A stretch of DNA of 64,000 nt from JACVRU01 sp040902725 (lineage in GTDB: Bacteria > Actinomycetota > Thermoleophilia > Gaiellales > Gaiellaceae), in contig JBBDWU010000041.1 of the NCBI GenBank assembly GCA_040902725.1, forward strand, positions 1 through 64,000. The letters are read 5' to 3'. Below are positions 7,939-17,125 of this stretch, in pieces. Made by a program: the position numbers and the translations under genes. The notes beneath the pieces were generated by a model. The model made no database searches and had not been told where the DNA came from. It was given only the letters and a program-made list of their open reading frames with translations. Positions within the stretch are counted from its first letter, which is position 1. Each line of letters opens with the position of its first letter.

Positions 7939-9593
7939 TGCCCAGCTGCCGGATCATTCCGCTCGGCGGCCTCGGCGAGGTCGGCAAGAACATGACGGTC
8001 TACGAGTACGAGGGGAAGCTCCTCGTGGTCGACACCGGGCTCGCCTTCCCCCGTGACGAGCACCTCGGCGTCGACCTCCTGCTCCCCGACTTCACCTACC
8101 TGATCGACCGGCGGGAGTCGATCGCCGCGATCGTGCTCACGCACGGCCACGAGGACCACGTCGGCGCGCTGCCCTACGTCCTCCGTGAGCTCGGGCGCGT
8201 GCGCGTCCTGGCGACGCGCCTCACGCTCGGGCTCGTGAAGTCGAAGCTCGACGAGCACGGCCTGCTCCGCAACGCCGAGCTCGAGGAGATCGACCCCGCG
8301 GGCCCGCCGCTCGAGGCCGGCCCGTTCCGGCTCGAGTTCATCCGGGTCGCGCATTCGATCCCCGACGCGGTCGCCGTCGTCATCGAGACGCCGGCGGGCC
8401 GGATCGTCCACACGGGCGACTACAAGTTCGACCACACGCCGATCGACGGGATAAAGACCGACGTGGGCCGGCTGGCCGAGATCGGGTCGCGCGGGGTCGA
8501 CCTCCTGCTCGGAGACTCGACCAACGCCGAGCGGCCGGGCGTGACCCAGTCCGAGCGCGTGGTCGGCGAGGCCTTCCGCCAGATCATCCCGCAGCGGAAG
8601 GGCCGCGTCCTCGTCTCGTCGTTCGCGTCGAACCTCCACCGGATGCAACAGGCGGTCGACGTCGCCGTCCAGACCGGACGCAAGGTGTGCGTCGTCGGCC
8701 GGTCGATGCGCAAGAACATGAACATCGCGCGCGGGCTGGGCTACGCGGACGTCCCCGACGGGATGCTGATCAAGCCCGGCGAGCTGGACGACTACGACCG
8801 CGGCGACGTGCTCATCCTCTGCACGGGCAGCCAGGGCGAGCCGCTCTCGGCGCTGACGCGGATCGCCTACGGCGACCATCCCGCCGTGCAGGTCGAGCGC
8901 GGCGACACGGTGATCATCTCGGCGAAGCCGATCCCCGGGAACGAGCTGCGCGTCCACGACGCGATCAACGGGCTGGCGAAGCTCGGCGCCGAGGTGCTGC
9001 ACGAGGAGAACGCGCTCGTCCACGTCTCCGGCCACGGGATGGCCGAGGAGCTGCGGACGATGCTCTCGCTCTTGCGCCCGCGGGCCGTCATGCCCGTCCA
9101 CGGCGAGTTCAGGATGCTGGCGGCGCACGCGCAGCTCGCCCGCGAGGCCGGCGTGCCGGCGGACGCGATCGTGCTCGCCGAGAACGGCTCGGTCGTGGAG
9201 CTGACTCCGGGCTCGCCGCCGCGCATCGTCGACCGGGTCGAAGCGGGCATCACGTTCGTCGACGGGCTCGGAGTCGGGGACGTGCGAGACGTTGCGATCC
9301 GCGACCGACGGCGGCTCTCCGAGGACGGGATCCTGATCATCGTCGCGACGCTGATGAGCTCGAACGGCGCGATGACGGCCGAGCCCGAGGTGATCGCGCG
9401 CGGGTTCGCGGACACGGGGCCGCTGATCGACGAGACTCGCGGCGAGGCCGGCAAGATCCTGCGCCACTGCCTCGAGGCGGACGTGACCGAGATCAAGCTG
9501 CTCCAAGAGCACCTGCACGACGGGCTCGGCCAGCTGATCTACGACCGGACCGGGCGCCGTCCAATGATCCTGCCCGTCGTCATCGAGATATGA
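7938..9593 (+). CDS. rnj: ribonuclease J
   Basis: 551 aa 5'-3' exo/endoribonuclease of the metallo-beta-lactamase/beta-CASP family. The HxHxDH motif is HGHEDH at residues 69-74. The beta-CASP domain follows, then the late motif SGHGMAEE and VMPVHGEFRML, and a C-terminal domain typical of RNase J. With pnp at the window start and rny at 24524, this genome carries three main mRNA-decay nucleases. The dapA-rnj adjacency is common in actinobacteria. Confidence 0.96.
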   Translation: MPSCRIIPLGGLGEVGKNMTVYEYEGKLLVVDTGLAFPRDEHLGVDLLLPDFTYLIDRRESIAAIVLTHGHEDHVGALPYVLRELGRVRVLATRLTLGLVKSKLDEHGLLRNAELEEIDPAGPPLEAGPFRLEFIRVAHSIPDAVAVVIETPAGRIVHTGDYKFDHTPIDGIKTDVGRLAEIGSRGVDLLLGDSTNAERPGVTQSERVVGEAFRQIIPQRKGRVLVSSFASNLHRMQQAVDVAVQTGRKVCVVGRSMRKNMNIARGLGYADVPDGMLIKPGELDDYDRGDVLILCTGSQGEPLSALTRIAYGDHPAVQVERGDTVIISAKPIPGNELRVHDAINGLAKLGAEVLHEENALVHVSGHGMAEELRTMLSLLRPRAVMPVHGEFRMLAAHAQLAREAGVPADAIVLAENGSVVELTPGSPPRIVDRVEAGITFVDGLGVGDVRDVAIRDRRRLSEDGILIIVATLMSSNGAMTAEPEVIARGFADTGPLIDETRGEAGKILRHCLEADVTEIKLLQEHLHDGLGQLIYDRTGRRPMILPVVIEI

Positions 9594-10123
9594 GCTGGGA
9601 GGACGTGCTCGAGGAGCACGCGGTCGAGGAGGAGACCTCCCGCCGGCTGATCGCGCAGCTGCACGCGTGCGAGGCGGCGGCGCTGGCCTTCTGCCGGCTG
9701 CTCGAGCGCTGGGCGAGGGGAGAGGCGCGGCCGACGACGGCCGGGCAGCGCCAGGCGGCCCTTCGCCACGCTGCCGACCGGGCCGAGACTGCCGTGGCCG
9801 GGCTCGACGGGCCGCTCGGCCGGTACCTGGTCGAATTGGAGCCCGACCGGGCCGAGGGCCGCTCCTGGTACGGCGAGCCCGGCCCCGGGGAGCTGCTGGA
9901 GTGGGGGCCTGTGCTCTTGCGCGCGGGCGTCCGCTGCTCGCCGGTGCGGGTCGCGCAGGCCTATCTGGAGCTGGCCGTGCTCATCCGCGCGCTCGAGGGG
10001 CTTGCGTCAGCGGCCGCGATCGACGCCGCACCGGACCGCTCGTCGCTCTGGGCAGGCCTCTTCGACCTGCGCGAGAACCTGCTCGGCCGCGCGGCCGTCG
10101 ATCTCAGAGCGCTTGCCGCCTGA
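9590..10123 (+). CDS. conserved-looking alpha-helical protein of unknown function
   Basis: 177 residues, ATG overlapping the rnj stop (ATGA). The sequence is rich in Ala, Leu, Arg and Glu and appears almost entirely helical. No signal peptide or membrane segment is seen. A central WYGEPGPGELLEWGP stretch is the only distinctive non-helical segment. No family was recognised. It may be a partner of rnj given the overlap, but this is only positional inference. Confidence 0.75.
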   Translation: MSWEDVLEEHAVEEETSRRLIAQLHACEAAALAFCRLLERWARGEARPTTAGQRQAALRHAADRAETAVAGLDGPLGRYLVELEPDRAEGRSWYGEPGPGELLEWGPVLLRAGVRCSPVRVAQAYLELAVLIRALEGLASAAAIDAAPDRSSLWAGLFDLRENLLGRAAVDLRALAA

Positions 10124-10916
10124 GCTGACCGTCGTCGGGTCGTTCAACGTCGACCTCGTCGCTCGTTGCGAGCGGCTGCCGCAGCCGGGCGAGACGGTCA
10201 CGGACGCGAGCTTCGAGCGCCACCTGGGCGGCAAGGGCGCGAACCAGGCGGTGGCCGCCGCCCGGCTCGGAGCGCAGGTGCGCTTCGTCGGCGCCGTCGG
10301 GGCGGACGCGCCCGAGCTCGCCCAGCCGAACCTCGAAGTCGACCTCGACGTCGTCGAGGCTCCCACGGGCATCGCGCTCATCACCGTGGACGCCGCCGGC
10401 GAGACCGTGATCGTCGTCGCGCCGGGCGCGAACCGGCTGCGGACGCCTCCGGCCGAGCTCGCCGGCCCGGTCCTCTGCCAGCTCGAGATCCCGGTCGACA
10501 CCGTCGCCGACGCCGCCGCCCGCGCGGAGCGCTTCTTTCTCAACGCAGCGCCCGCGGCCCCGTTGCCCGCCGAGGTCGTGCGCCGCGCCGAGCTCGTCGT
10601 CGTCAACCGGCACGAGCTGGACGCGCTCTCGGAGACGCCGCGCCTCACTGCCCTGACGCTCGGCGCGGAGGGAGCGGTGCTGCTCGAGGACGGGGAGGAG
10701 GTCGTGCGCGCGCGGCCGCCGCTGGTCACGGCCGTCGACGGCACCGGGGCGGGCGACGCCTTCACCGCCTGCCTCGTCGTCTCCCTGCTCGAGGAGCGCG
10801 ACCGCGAGGAGGCCTTGCGCCGGGCCTGCGCGGCCGGTGCGCTCGCCGCCTCCCGGAGGGGCGCCCAGCCGTCCCTGCCGACCGCGGCGGAGCTAGACGC
10901 GATACTCGCCCGCTAG
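10113..10916 (+). CDS. ribokinase-family (PfkB) sugar kinase
   Basis: 267 aa. N-terminal VVGSFNVDLV and the HLGGKGANQAVAAARLG motif are typical of ribokinase. The anion-hole/ATP motif DGTGAGDAFTA is near the C-terminus. TTG 10113 is chosen because it gives the standard N-terminus; it overlaps the preceding gene by 11 nt. It is somewhat shorter than the usual 300 aa, with a compressed middle section. Its neighbour, a nucleoside hydrolase, would release free ribose, so ribose is the likely substrate (inference). Confidence 0.88.
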   Translation: MPPELTVVGSFNVDLVARCERLPQPGETVTDASFERHLGGKGANQAVAAARLGAQVRFVGAVGADAPELAQPNLEVDLDVVEAPTGIALITVDAAGETVIVVAPGANRLRTPPAELAGPVLCQLEIPVDTVADAAARAERFFLNAAPAAPLPAEVVRRAELVVVNRHELDALSETPRLTALTLGAEGAVLLEDGEEVVRARPPLVTAVDGTGAGDAFTACLVVSLLEERDREEALRRACAAGALAASRRGAQPSLPTAAELDAILAR

Positions 10917-11827
10917 TGGCGACCCGCATCCTGATCGACTGCGACCCCGGGCACGACGACGCGATCGCGATCCTGCTCGCGCTCGCCAGCCCGGAGCTCG
11001 AGCTCGTCGGCGTGTCGACCGTCTCGGGCAACCAGACTCTCGAGAAGACGACCGCCAATGCGATCCGGGTGCTCGAGCTCGCCGGTCGCGGGGACGTCCC
11101 CGTCGCGGCGGGAGCCGACCGGCCGCTCGTCCGTGAGCGCTTCGTGGCCGCCTACGTCCACGGTGAGAGCGGCATGGACGGGCCGGCGCTCGAGCCTCCC
11201 CGCGCCGAGCCCGTCGCCCAGCACGCGGCCGACTTCCTCGCCGAGCGCGTGGCCGGGACGACACTCGTGCCGGTCGGCCCGCTGACGAACGTGGCGCTCA
11301 TGCTCGCGCTGCACCCCGAGGCCCGTCCCGACCGGATCGTCCTGATGGGCGGCGCGATCGCCGAGGGCAACGTGACGCCGGCGGCCGAGTTCAACATCTG
11401 GGCCGACCCTGAGGCGGCGCGCCGGGTGTTCGAGAGCGGGATCGACGTGACGATGATCGGCCTCGACGTCACGCACCAGGCGCTGATGACGCGCGCGCAC
11501 GCGGAGACCCTGCGCGAGGCGGGCAAGGTCGGCCGCTTCGTCGCCGAGCTCTACGACTTCTTCTCGCGCTTCCACGCCAAGACTTACGGGAGCGAGGACT
11601 CGCCGATCCACGACGCGGTCGCGGTCGCCCACGTCCTCCAGGAGGGGCTCGTGACGACCAAGCATTGCCATGTGGACGTGGACTGCTCCTGGGAGCTCGG
11701 CCGCGGCCGCACGTACGTCGACCTCTGGGGCCGCACGGGCCTCGCTCCGAACACGTACGTCGGCGTCGACGTCGACGCCGCCAGCTTCTTCGAGCTGCTG
11801 CTGCCGCGCCTCGCGTCGTTGGGTTAG
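10916..11827 (+). CDS. inosine/uridine-preferring nucleoside hydrolase
   Basis: 303 aa enzyme of nucleoside salvage that cleaves nucleosides to base and ribose. The calcium-binding N-terminal motif DCDPGHDDA is at residues 8-16, MGGAIAEGNVTPAAEFNIWADPEAA follows in the middle, and HDAVAVAH near the end supplies the last metal ligand. The GTG shares one base with the kinase stop. Together with the kinase and the BMP-type transporter downstream it forms a plausible uptake-hydrolysis-phosphorylation route. Confidence 0.94.
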   Translation: MATRILIDCDPGHDDAIAILLALASPELELVGVSTVSGNQTLEKTTANAIRVLELAGRGDVPVAAGADRPLVRERFVAAYVHGESGMDGPALEPPRAEPVAQHAADFLAERVAGTTLVPVGPLTNVALMLALHPEARPDRIVLMGGAIAEGNVTPAAEFNIWADPEAARRVFESGIDVTMIGLDVTHQALMTRAHAETLREAGKVGRFVAELYDFFSRFHAKTYGSEDSPIHDAVAVAHVLQEGLVTTKHCHVDVDCSWELGRGRTYVDLWGRTGLAPNTYVGVDVDAASFFELLLPRLASLG

Positions 11828-12267
11828 ACCGTGGGCAGGTCGAGATCGAGCTCTTCAGCGATCTCGCCGAATGCGTTGTTGACGTCGACCGACGCGTCAT
11901 GGATCTCCGTGCGCACGTCCGCCAGCTCGTCGTCGTTGCCCGCGGCGGCTTCGTCGATGCCGTGCTGGAGCGCGGCGCGGAGCCGGTCGAGGCCACCGGT
12001 CAGTTGGGCGTGCGCGGCCGCCAGCTCATCCGGCGGCTCGGCGTCCACGAGCGCCATGAACAAGGCGGTCGCAGAGTCACGCGCCTCTTCGAGCAGCCGC
12101 TCGCAGGCGGGCAGGTCCTGGGCGAGGCAAGGCTCTACAGCGGCGTCGAGCGCGTTCGCGAGCTGCGGCGCGCCGCTCTCAAGCGTTGTGCCGTAATCAG
12201 GTCCGCCGCCGTCTCCGCCGCACCCGCTCACGGCGAGGGCGAGGAGCAGCGCCGCGAGGCGTCGCAT
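11824..12267 (-). CDS. small predicted lipoprotein of unknown function
   Basis: 147 aa. A lipoprotein signal ends in AVSGC within the first 16 residues, followed by a Gly/Asp linker and a helical body rich in Ala, Glu and Asp. No enzymatic motif is seen. It is convergent with the nucleoside hydrolase gene, the two stops sharing the four bases TTAG. It is divergent from ftsK with 47 bp between the starts. Confidence 0.75.
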   Translation of the reverse strand: MRRLAALLLALAVSGCGGDGGGPDYGTTLESGAPQLANALDAAVEPCLAQDLPACERLLEEARDSATALFMALVDAEPPDELAAAHAQLTGGLDRLRAALQHGIDEAAAGNDDELADVRTEIHDASVDVNNAFGEIAEELDLDLPTV

Positions 12268-12314
12268 CGGCCAAGCATAGAAGGAGCCCGTCCCAGGGGG
12301 GAGAAGTCTCCGCC

Positions 12315-14432
12315 GTGGCCCGCAAGAAGCGGAAGACCAGGCTGCGCCCGAAGACCCCGAAGCGGGTCAAGACGCGCAAGCGCGCGCGCAAGGAACGCGG
12401 CCACCGGCATCCTGAGCTGATCGGGGTAGGGCTCGCCGCGCTCGGCGTCTTCCTCGCCAGCATCCTGTACGCGGGCTGGGACGGGGGACTCGCCGGCGGC
12501 GGTATCGCCGACGGCTTCCGCGGCGCCTTCGGCGCGGCCGCGTATGTCGCGCCGCTCGTGCTGGCGGGAATCGGCGCGTTGATGGTCGTCCGCAGTGCCC
12601 TCGTGGACGTGCGGCCCTTCCGCACGGGACTCGCCGTGGTGCTCGCCGGGCTGCTGCTGACGCTCGGGCGCGCGCACGGGGGCTACGCGGGCGAGGGCCT
12701 CGAGGCGATGTTCGGCTACCTGCTCGGCCGCACCGGCACCACCATCCTCGGCGGAACCGCGATCGCGGTCGGAGCCGTGCTCCTTTCCGGCGCATCGCTC
12801 GGAGCGCTGGTGCGCCGCGCGGCCCGCGGCGTGCGCCGCCCTGCCCGCCCGGCTCCGGAGCCGATCGTCTTCGAGCCGCCTTCCGTAGTGACGCTGGCGG
12901 CGCCCCCGGTGGACGCCGAGGAGGCCTACCCGGACATCGTGCTCGTGCCCGACGAGACCACGCAGGAACTCGACGACCACCCGAGCCTGTTCGACGTGAA
13001 GGAGCTGGGCGAGGAGTACCGGCTTCCCGACCGCGGCATCCTGCGCGCGTCGATCCCCGCCACCGCATCTTCTGCTGACGCGGGCGCCCGCGTCGCCGAG
13101 ATCCTCGTCCAGGCGCTCGCCAACTTCGGCGTCGAGGCCACGCTCGTCGGCCAGGTCGCCGGCCCGCGCGTCACGCGCTACGAGCTGCAGCTCGCGGCCG
13201 GGACCAAGGTGGCGAAGGTCGCCGCGCTCAAGGACGATCTCTCGTACGCGCTCGCGACCACCGAGATCCGCATTCTCGCGCCGATCCCGGGCAAGCAGGC
13301 GGTCGGCGTCGAGGTCCCGAACGCGGCCCCGAACTACGTCACGCTCGGCGACATCTACGGCGATCTCCCGGCCACCGCGAGCCCGCTGGCAGTCTGGCTG
13401 GGCAAGGACATCTCCGGCACCGCGGTGTGGACCGACCTCGCGCGGCTCCCACACCTGCTGATCGCGGGGACGACCGGCTCGGGCAAGTCCGGCAGCATCA
13501 ACACGATCCTCACCTCCGTGCTGTTGCGGGCGACGCCGGACGAGGTGCGCATGATCCTGATCGACCCCAAGCGGATCGAGCTCGGCTACTACGAGCACAT
13601 CCCGCATCTCCTGACGCCGGTCGTCTCGAGCCCGAAGGAGGCGGCGACGGTGCTCGCCAACTGCATCGCGGAGATGGAGCGGCGCTACGAGCGCCTCAGC
13701 CTCGTCCGGGCCCGCAGCCTGCCTGAGGCGAACCGCGCGCTGCGCCGCCGCGGCGAGGCGCCGATGCCGTACCTGCTCGTGGTCATCGACGAGCTGGCCG
13801 ACCTGATGATGGTGTCCCCGCAGGCGGTGGAGGACGCGGTCATCCGGCTCGCGCAGAAGTCGCGCGCGGTCGGCATCCACCTCGTCCTCGCCACCCAGCG
13901 GCCCTCGGTGGACGTGATCACCGGGATGATCAAGGCCAACGTCCCCAGCCGGATCGCGTTTGCCGTCTCGAGCCAGACCGACTCGCGGGTGATCCTCGAC
14001 CAGGCCGGCGCGGAGAGCCTGCTCGGGCAGGGCGACATGCTCTTCAAGCCGCTCGGCACCTCGCGGCTCCAGCGAGTGCAGGGCGCGTACGTCTCGGAGG
14101 AGGAGATCGCCCTCGTCGTCGAGCAGTGCCGCTCGCAGCGCGGCCAGGAGCTCGACAAGTCGCTGCTCTCCGCCCCCGAGCCCGAGGAGCACGACGCGGA
14201 GGACGGGGACTTCGACCCCGACGAGGACCCGCTGCTCGAGCGGGCGATCGACATCGTCGTCCAGACGCAGACGGCCTCTGTCTCGCTGCTCCAGCGCCGC
14301 CTGCGGGTCGGCTACACGCGCGCGGGGCGGCTCGTGGACATGCTCGAGCGACGCGGGATCGTGTCCGGCTACGAGGGCTCGAAGCCCCGCCGGGTGCTCG
14401 TCTCGGAAGCGGAGATCGCCCGCACTAGCTAG
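12315..14432 (+). CDS. ftsK: DNA translocase FtsK/SpoIIIE
   Basis: 705 aa. Septum-anchored ATPase that pumps chromosomal DNA during division. A basic N-terminus (KKRKTRLRPK...) precedes four hydrophobic segments within about residues 35-170. An acidic linker and the alpha/beta motor with Walker A GTTGSGKS (385-392) and the LLVVIDELADLMM Walker B strand follow. A C-terminal winged-helix gamma domain (SVSLLQRRLRVGYTRAGRLVD) reads KOPS-like sites. GTG 12315 is preceded by the purine-rich GGGGGAGA. The linker is short, giving a SpoIIIE-sized protein. Confidence 0.95.
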   Translation: MARKKRKTRLRPKTPKRVKTRKRARKERGHRHPELIGVGLAALGVFLASILYAGWDGGLAGGGIADGFRGAFGAAAYVAPLVLAGIGALMVVRSALVDVRPFRTGLAVVLAGLLLTLGRAHGGYAGEGLEAMFGYLLGRTGTTILGGTAIAVGAVLLSGASLGALVRRAARGVRRPARPAPEPIVFEPPSVVTLAAPPVDAEEAYPDIVLVPDETTQELDDHPSLFDVKELGEEYRLPDRGILRASIPATASSADAGARVAEILVQALANFGVEATLVGQVAGPRVTRYELQLAAGTKVAKVAALKDDLSYALATTEIRILAPIPGKQAVGVEVPNAAPNYVTLGDIYGDLPATASPLAVWLGKDISGTAVWTDLARLPHLLIAGTTGSGKSGSINTILTSVLLRATPDEVRMILIDPKRIELGYYEHIPHLLTPVVSSPKEAATVLANCIAEMERRYERLSLVRARSLPEANRALRRRGEAPMPYLLVVIDELADLMMVSPQAVEDAVIRLAQKSRAVGIHLVLATQRPSVDVITGMIKANVPSRIAFAVSSQTDSRVILDQAGAESLLGQGDMLFKPLGTSRLQRVQGAYVSEEEIALVVEQCRSQRGQELDKSLLSAPEPEEHDAEDGDFDPDEDPLLERAIDIVVQTQTASVSLLQRRLRVGYTRAGRLVDMLERRGIVSGYEGSKPRRVLVSEAEIARTS

Positions 14433-14442
14433 ACCTTGGCCC

Positions 14443-14472
14443 CCCGGTTTAGGATCATCGGTCCAAACCGGG
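14443..14472. promoter_or_regulatory. perfect inverted repeat between ftsK and the BMP lipoprotein gene
   Basis: CCCGGTTT (14443-14450) and AAACCGGG (14465-14472) are separated by 14 nt. It may be a weak ftsK terminator or an operator upstream of the transport operon. It ends 28 nt before the start codon, so a repressor-site reading is possible but unproven. Confidence 0.45.
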
Positions 14473-14500
14473 CATCGAACATGGGTTAAGAGGAGGGCTA

Positions 14501-15538
14501 GTGACAGGAAAGAGAAGGCTGTTGTGGCTCGTCGCGCTGTTCGCGGCGTTTGCTCTGTCCGTCGTCGCCGCAGGCTGCGGCGGGGACGACGAGGAAGCGA
14601 CGGACACCGGCGCAGCCACGGAGGAGGCCCCCGCCGGGACGGACGTCCGCGTCTGTCTCGTCACCGACATCGGCGGCCTCAACGACCGCGGGTTCAACTC
14701 CCTGGCGAACCAGGGTCTCGAGCGGGCCGCTTCCGAGCTCGGCGTCGAGACGAGGGTGCTCGAGTCGAAGTCGGACGCGGACTACATCCCGAACCTCTCC
14801 GAGTGCGCAACGCAGGGCTACAACCTGATCATCTCGGTCGGGTTCCTGATGGGGCAGGCGACGGAAGAGGCGGCAGCACAGTTCCCGGATGTGACGTTCG
14901 CGATCATCGACTTCGCCTATGAGGCGGCGCCGGCGAACCTCCAGGGGCTCGTCTTCAAGGAGCAGGAGACCGGCTATCTCGTCGGTTACCTGGCCGGGCT
15001 CGTCACCGAGACGAACACGGTCTCCAGCGTCGGCGGCCAGAAGATCCCGCCGGTCGACCGGTTCATCGCGGGCTTCATGAAGGCCGCGACGGATGCCAAC
15101 CCGGACGTGACCACCCTCAACGGGTACTCCCAGGACTTCGTCGACCAGGCGAAGTGCAAGGAGGTCGCGCTCGACCAGATCGCCAAGGGCTCGGACGTCG
15201 TCTTCCAGGTTGCCGGCGGCTGTGGCCTCGGCGCGCTGGACGCGGCGGCGGAGCAGGGCGTCTGGGGCATCGGCGTCGACGCGGATCAGGCGTTCCTCGG
15301 GGATCACATCCTCACGAGCGCGCTGAAGAAGGTCGACCAGGCCGTCTTCCAGACGATCGAGAAGGTCGTCAACGGCGAGACGGTCGGCGGCGGCGTGACG
15401 GTCTTCGGCCTCGCCGAGGACGGCGTCGGCCTGGGAGAGGTCAGCTCGCAGGTCTCCCAGGACCTCATCGACCAGGTCGAGGCGCAGAGGGAGAAGATCA
15501 TCAACGGGGAGATCGAGATCCCCGAAGAGGTCAGCTGA
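14501..15538 (+). CDS. BMP family substrate-binding lipoprotein (nucleoside ABC transporter)
   Basis: 345 aa extracytoplasmic solute-binding protein. The signal peptide ends with the lipobox VVAAGC, then an acidic/Thr linker. The BMP/Med/PnrA fold begins at VRVCLVTDIGGLNDRGFN, which is the family hallmark. The strong ribosome binding site AGGAGGG precedes GTG 14501. Family members bind purine nucleosides. The downstream ATPase and two permeases complete the transporter, and the nucleoside hydrolase at 10916 supports nucleosides as cargo. A G14C21 tract separates it from the ATPase gene. Confidence 0.93.
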   Translation: MTGKRRLLWLVALFAAFALSVVAAGCGGDDEEATDTGAATEEAPAGTDVRVCLVTDIGGLNDRGFNSLANQGLERAASELGVETRVLESKSDADYIPNLSECATQGYNLIISVGFLMGQATEEAAAQFPDVTFAIIDFAYEAAPANLQGLVFKEQETGYLVGYLAGLVTETNTVSSVGGQKIPPVDRFIAGFMKAATDANPDVTTLNGYSQDFVDQAKCKEVALDQIAKGSDVVFQVAGGCGLGALDAAAEQGVWGIGVDADQAFLGDHILTSALKKVDQAVFQTIEKVVNGETVGGGVTVFGLAEDGVGLGEVSSQVSQDLIDQVEAQREKIINGEIEIPEEVS

Positions 15539-15542
15539 GCCA

Positions 15543-15585
15543 GGAAGGGGGGGGGGGGGGCCCCCCCCCCCCCCCCCCCCCTTCC
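15543..15585. repeat. G14-C21 homopolymer palindrome between lipoprotein and ATPase genes
   Basis: GGAA is followed by 14 G, then 21 C, then TTCC, so 18-bp arms can pair around about 7 spare C. It begins five bases after the lipoprotein stop. It could act as an attenuating hairpin that keeps binding protein in excess over ATPase, or as a slippage-prone tract. A sequencing or assembly error in tract length is also possible. Confidence 0.8.
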
Positions 15586-15601
15586 GGTTAGCTATCCACG
15601 G

Positions 15602-17125
15602 ATGACCGAGGCGCCCCTCCTAGAGCTCAACGGGATCACGAAGCAGTTTCCGGGCGTGCTCGCGAACGACCGCATCGACTTCGACCTGATCAAGGGCGAG
15701 GTGCACGCGCTGCTCGGCGAGAACGGAGCCGGGAAGTCGACCCTGGTGAACATCCTCTACGGCCTGTACCACCCCGACGAGGGCGAGATCCGGCTCAACG
15801 GCGAGTCCATCCGCATCGCCTCCCCCCGGGACGCGATCGACCGCGGGATCGGGATGGTGCACCAGCACTTCATGCTGATTCCGGTAATGACGGTGGCGGA
15901 AAACATCGTGCTCGCCACCGAGCCGACCAGCGGCCCGTTCCTCGACTACGCCGCGGCCTCCGAGCGGGTGCGCGAGCTCTCGACGCGCTATGGGCTCGCG
16001 GTCGACCCCGAGGCCCGGATCGACGAGATCACCGTCGCGCAGCAGCAGCGGGTCGAGATCCTGAAGGCCCTCTACCGCGGCGCGAAGATCCTCATCCTCG
16101 ACGAGCCGACGGCGGTGCTGACGCCGCAGGAGGCGCGCGAGCTGTTCGAGATCGTCCGCGCGCTGACCGAGCAGGGCGAGTCGGTCATCTTCATCACGCA
16201 CAAGCTGAACGAGGTGCTCGACATCGCCGACCGGATCACGGTGCTGCGGCGCGGCAAGCGCATCGACAGCGTCCCGCGCGCGGGCGCCACCGAGGAGGGG
16301 CTGGCGCGGATGATGGTGGGGCGCGAAGTCCTGCTGGACGTCGCCAAGGGCGCATCCGAGCCCGGTGAGGTGCTGCTCCACGTCGAGGAGCTCTCGGTCT
16401 TCGACGAGCGCGGCCTCGAGGCGTGCCGCAGCGTGAGCTTCGACGTGCGGGCCGGTGAGATCGTCGGCATCGCCGGTGTGGACGGCAACGGCCAGAGCGA
16501 GCTGATCGACGCGCTCGCCGGCCTGCGGAAGCCGGCCGCCGGGCGCATCACCCTCCTGGGCAACGACCTCACGCGCGCGAGCACCGACGAGCGCCTACAC
16601 GAGGGCCTCGGGCACATCCCCGAGGACCGGCAGCGGCGCGGGCTCGTGCTCGACTTCACGCTCGCCGAGAACATCGCCCTGCACGATTTCGACAACCCGC
16701 CGTACTCGCGCCTCGGCTGGCTCTATCCGGCCCGCATGGTCGCCAACGCGCGGAAGCTGCTCAAGGAGTTCGACGTCCGCGGCGGCGGCCCGCAGACCCC
16801 TGCCGCGTCGCTCTCCGGCGGCAACCAGCAGAAGGTGATCCTCGCGCGCGAAGTGTCGCGGCAGCCGCAGGTCCTGATCGCCGCGCAGCCGACGCGCGGC
16901 CTCGACGTGGGCGCGATCGAGTTCATCCACCGCCGCCTGGTCGAGCAGCGCGACAGCGGGCGCGGGATCCTGCTCGTCTCCTTCGAGCTGGACGAGATCC
17001 TCTCCCTCTCCGATCGCATCCTCGTCGTCTACGAGGGCCAGATCGTGGGCGAGTACGGGCCGGACGTCTCCGAGGAGGAGCTCGGGATCGCGATGACCGG
17101 CGGCCGCCGGAAGGACGCTGCTTGA
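15602..17125 (+). CDS. tandem ATPase of the BMP-type nucleoside ABC importer
   Basis: 507 aa with two ABC domains, as in YufO/NupO and sugar-type importers. Domain 1 has Walker A GENGAGKST and DEPTAVLTPQE. Its signature loop is degenerate, ITVAQQQ in place of LSGGQ. Domain 2 (from about residue 255) has GVDGNGQSE instead of a full Walker A, a proper LSGGNQQ signature and AAQPTRGLD where Walker B Asp-Glu is expected. This asymmetric degeneration leaves one composite competent site, a pattern known in this family. The stop overlaps the TTG of the next gene. Confidence 0.93.
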   Translation: MTEAPLLELNGITKQFPGVLANDRIDFDLIKGEVHALLGENGAGKSTLVNILYGLYHPDEGEIRLNGESIRIASPRDAIDRGIGMVHQHFMLIPVMTVAENIVLATEPTSGPFLDYAAASERVRELSTRYGLAVDPEARIDEITVAQQQRVEILKALYRGAKILILDEPTAVLTPQEARELFEIVRALTEQGESVIFITHKLNEVLDIADRITVLRRGKRIDSVPRAGATEEGLARMMVGREVLLDVAKGASEPGEVLLHVEELSVFDERGLEACRSVSFDVRAGEIVGIAGVDGNGQSELIDALAGLRKPAAGRITLLGNDLTRASTDERLHEGLGHIPEDRQRRGLVLDFTLAENIALHDFDNPPYSRLGWLYPARMVANARKLLKEFDVRGGGPQTPAASLSGGNQQKVILAREVSRQPQVLIAAQPTRGLDVGAIEFIHRRLVEQRDSGRGILLVSFELDEILSLSDRILVVYEGQIVGEYGPDVSEEELGIAMTGGRRKDAA

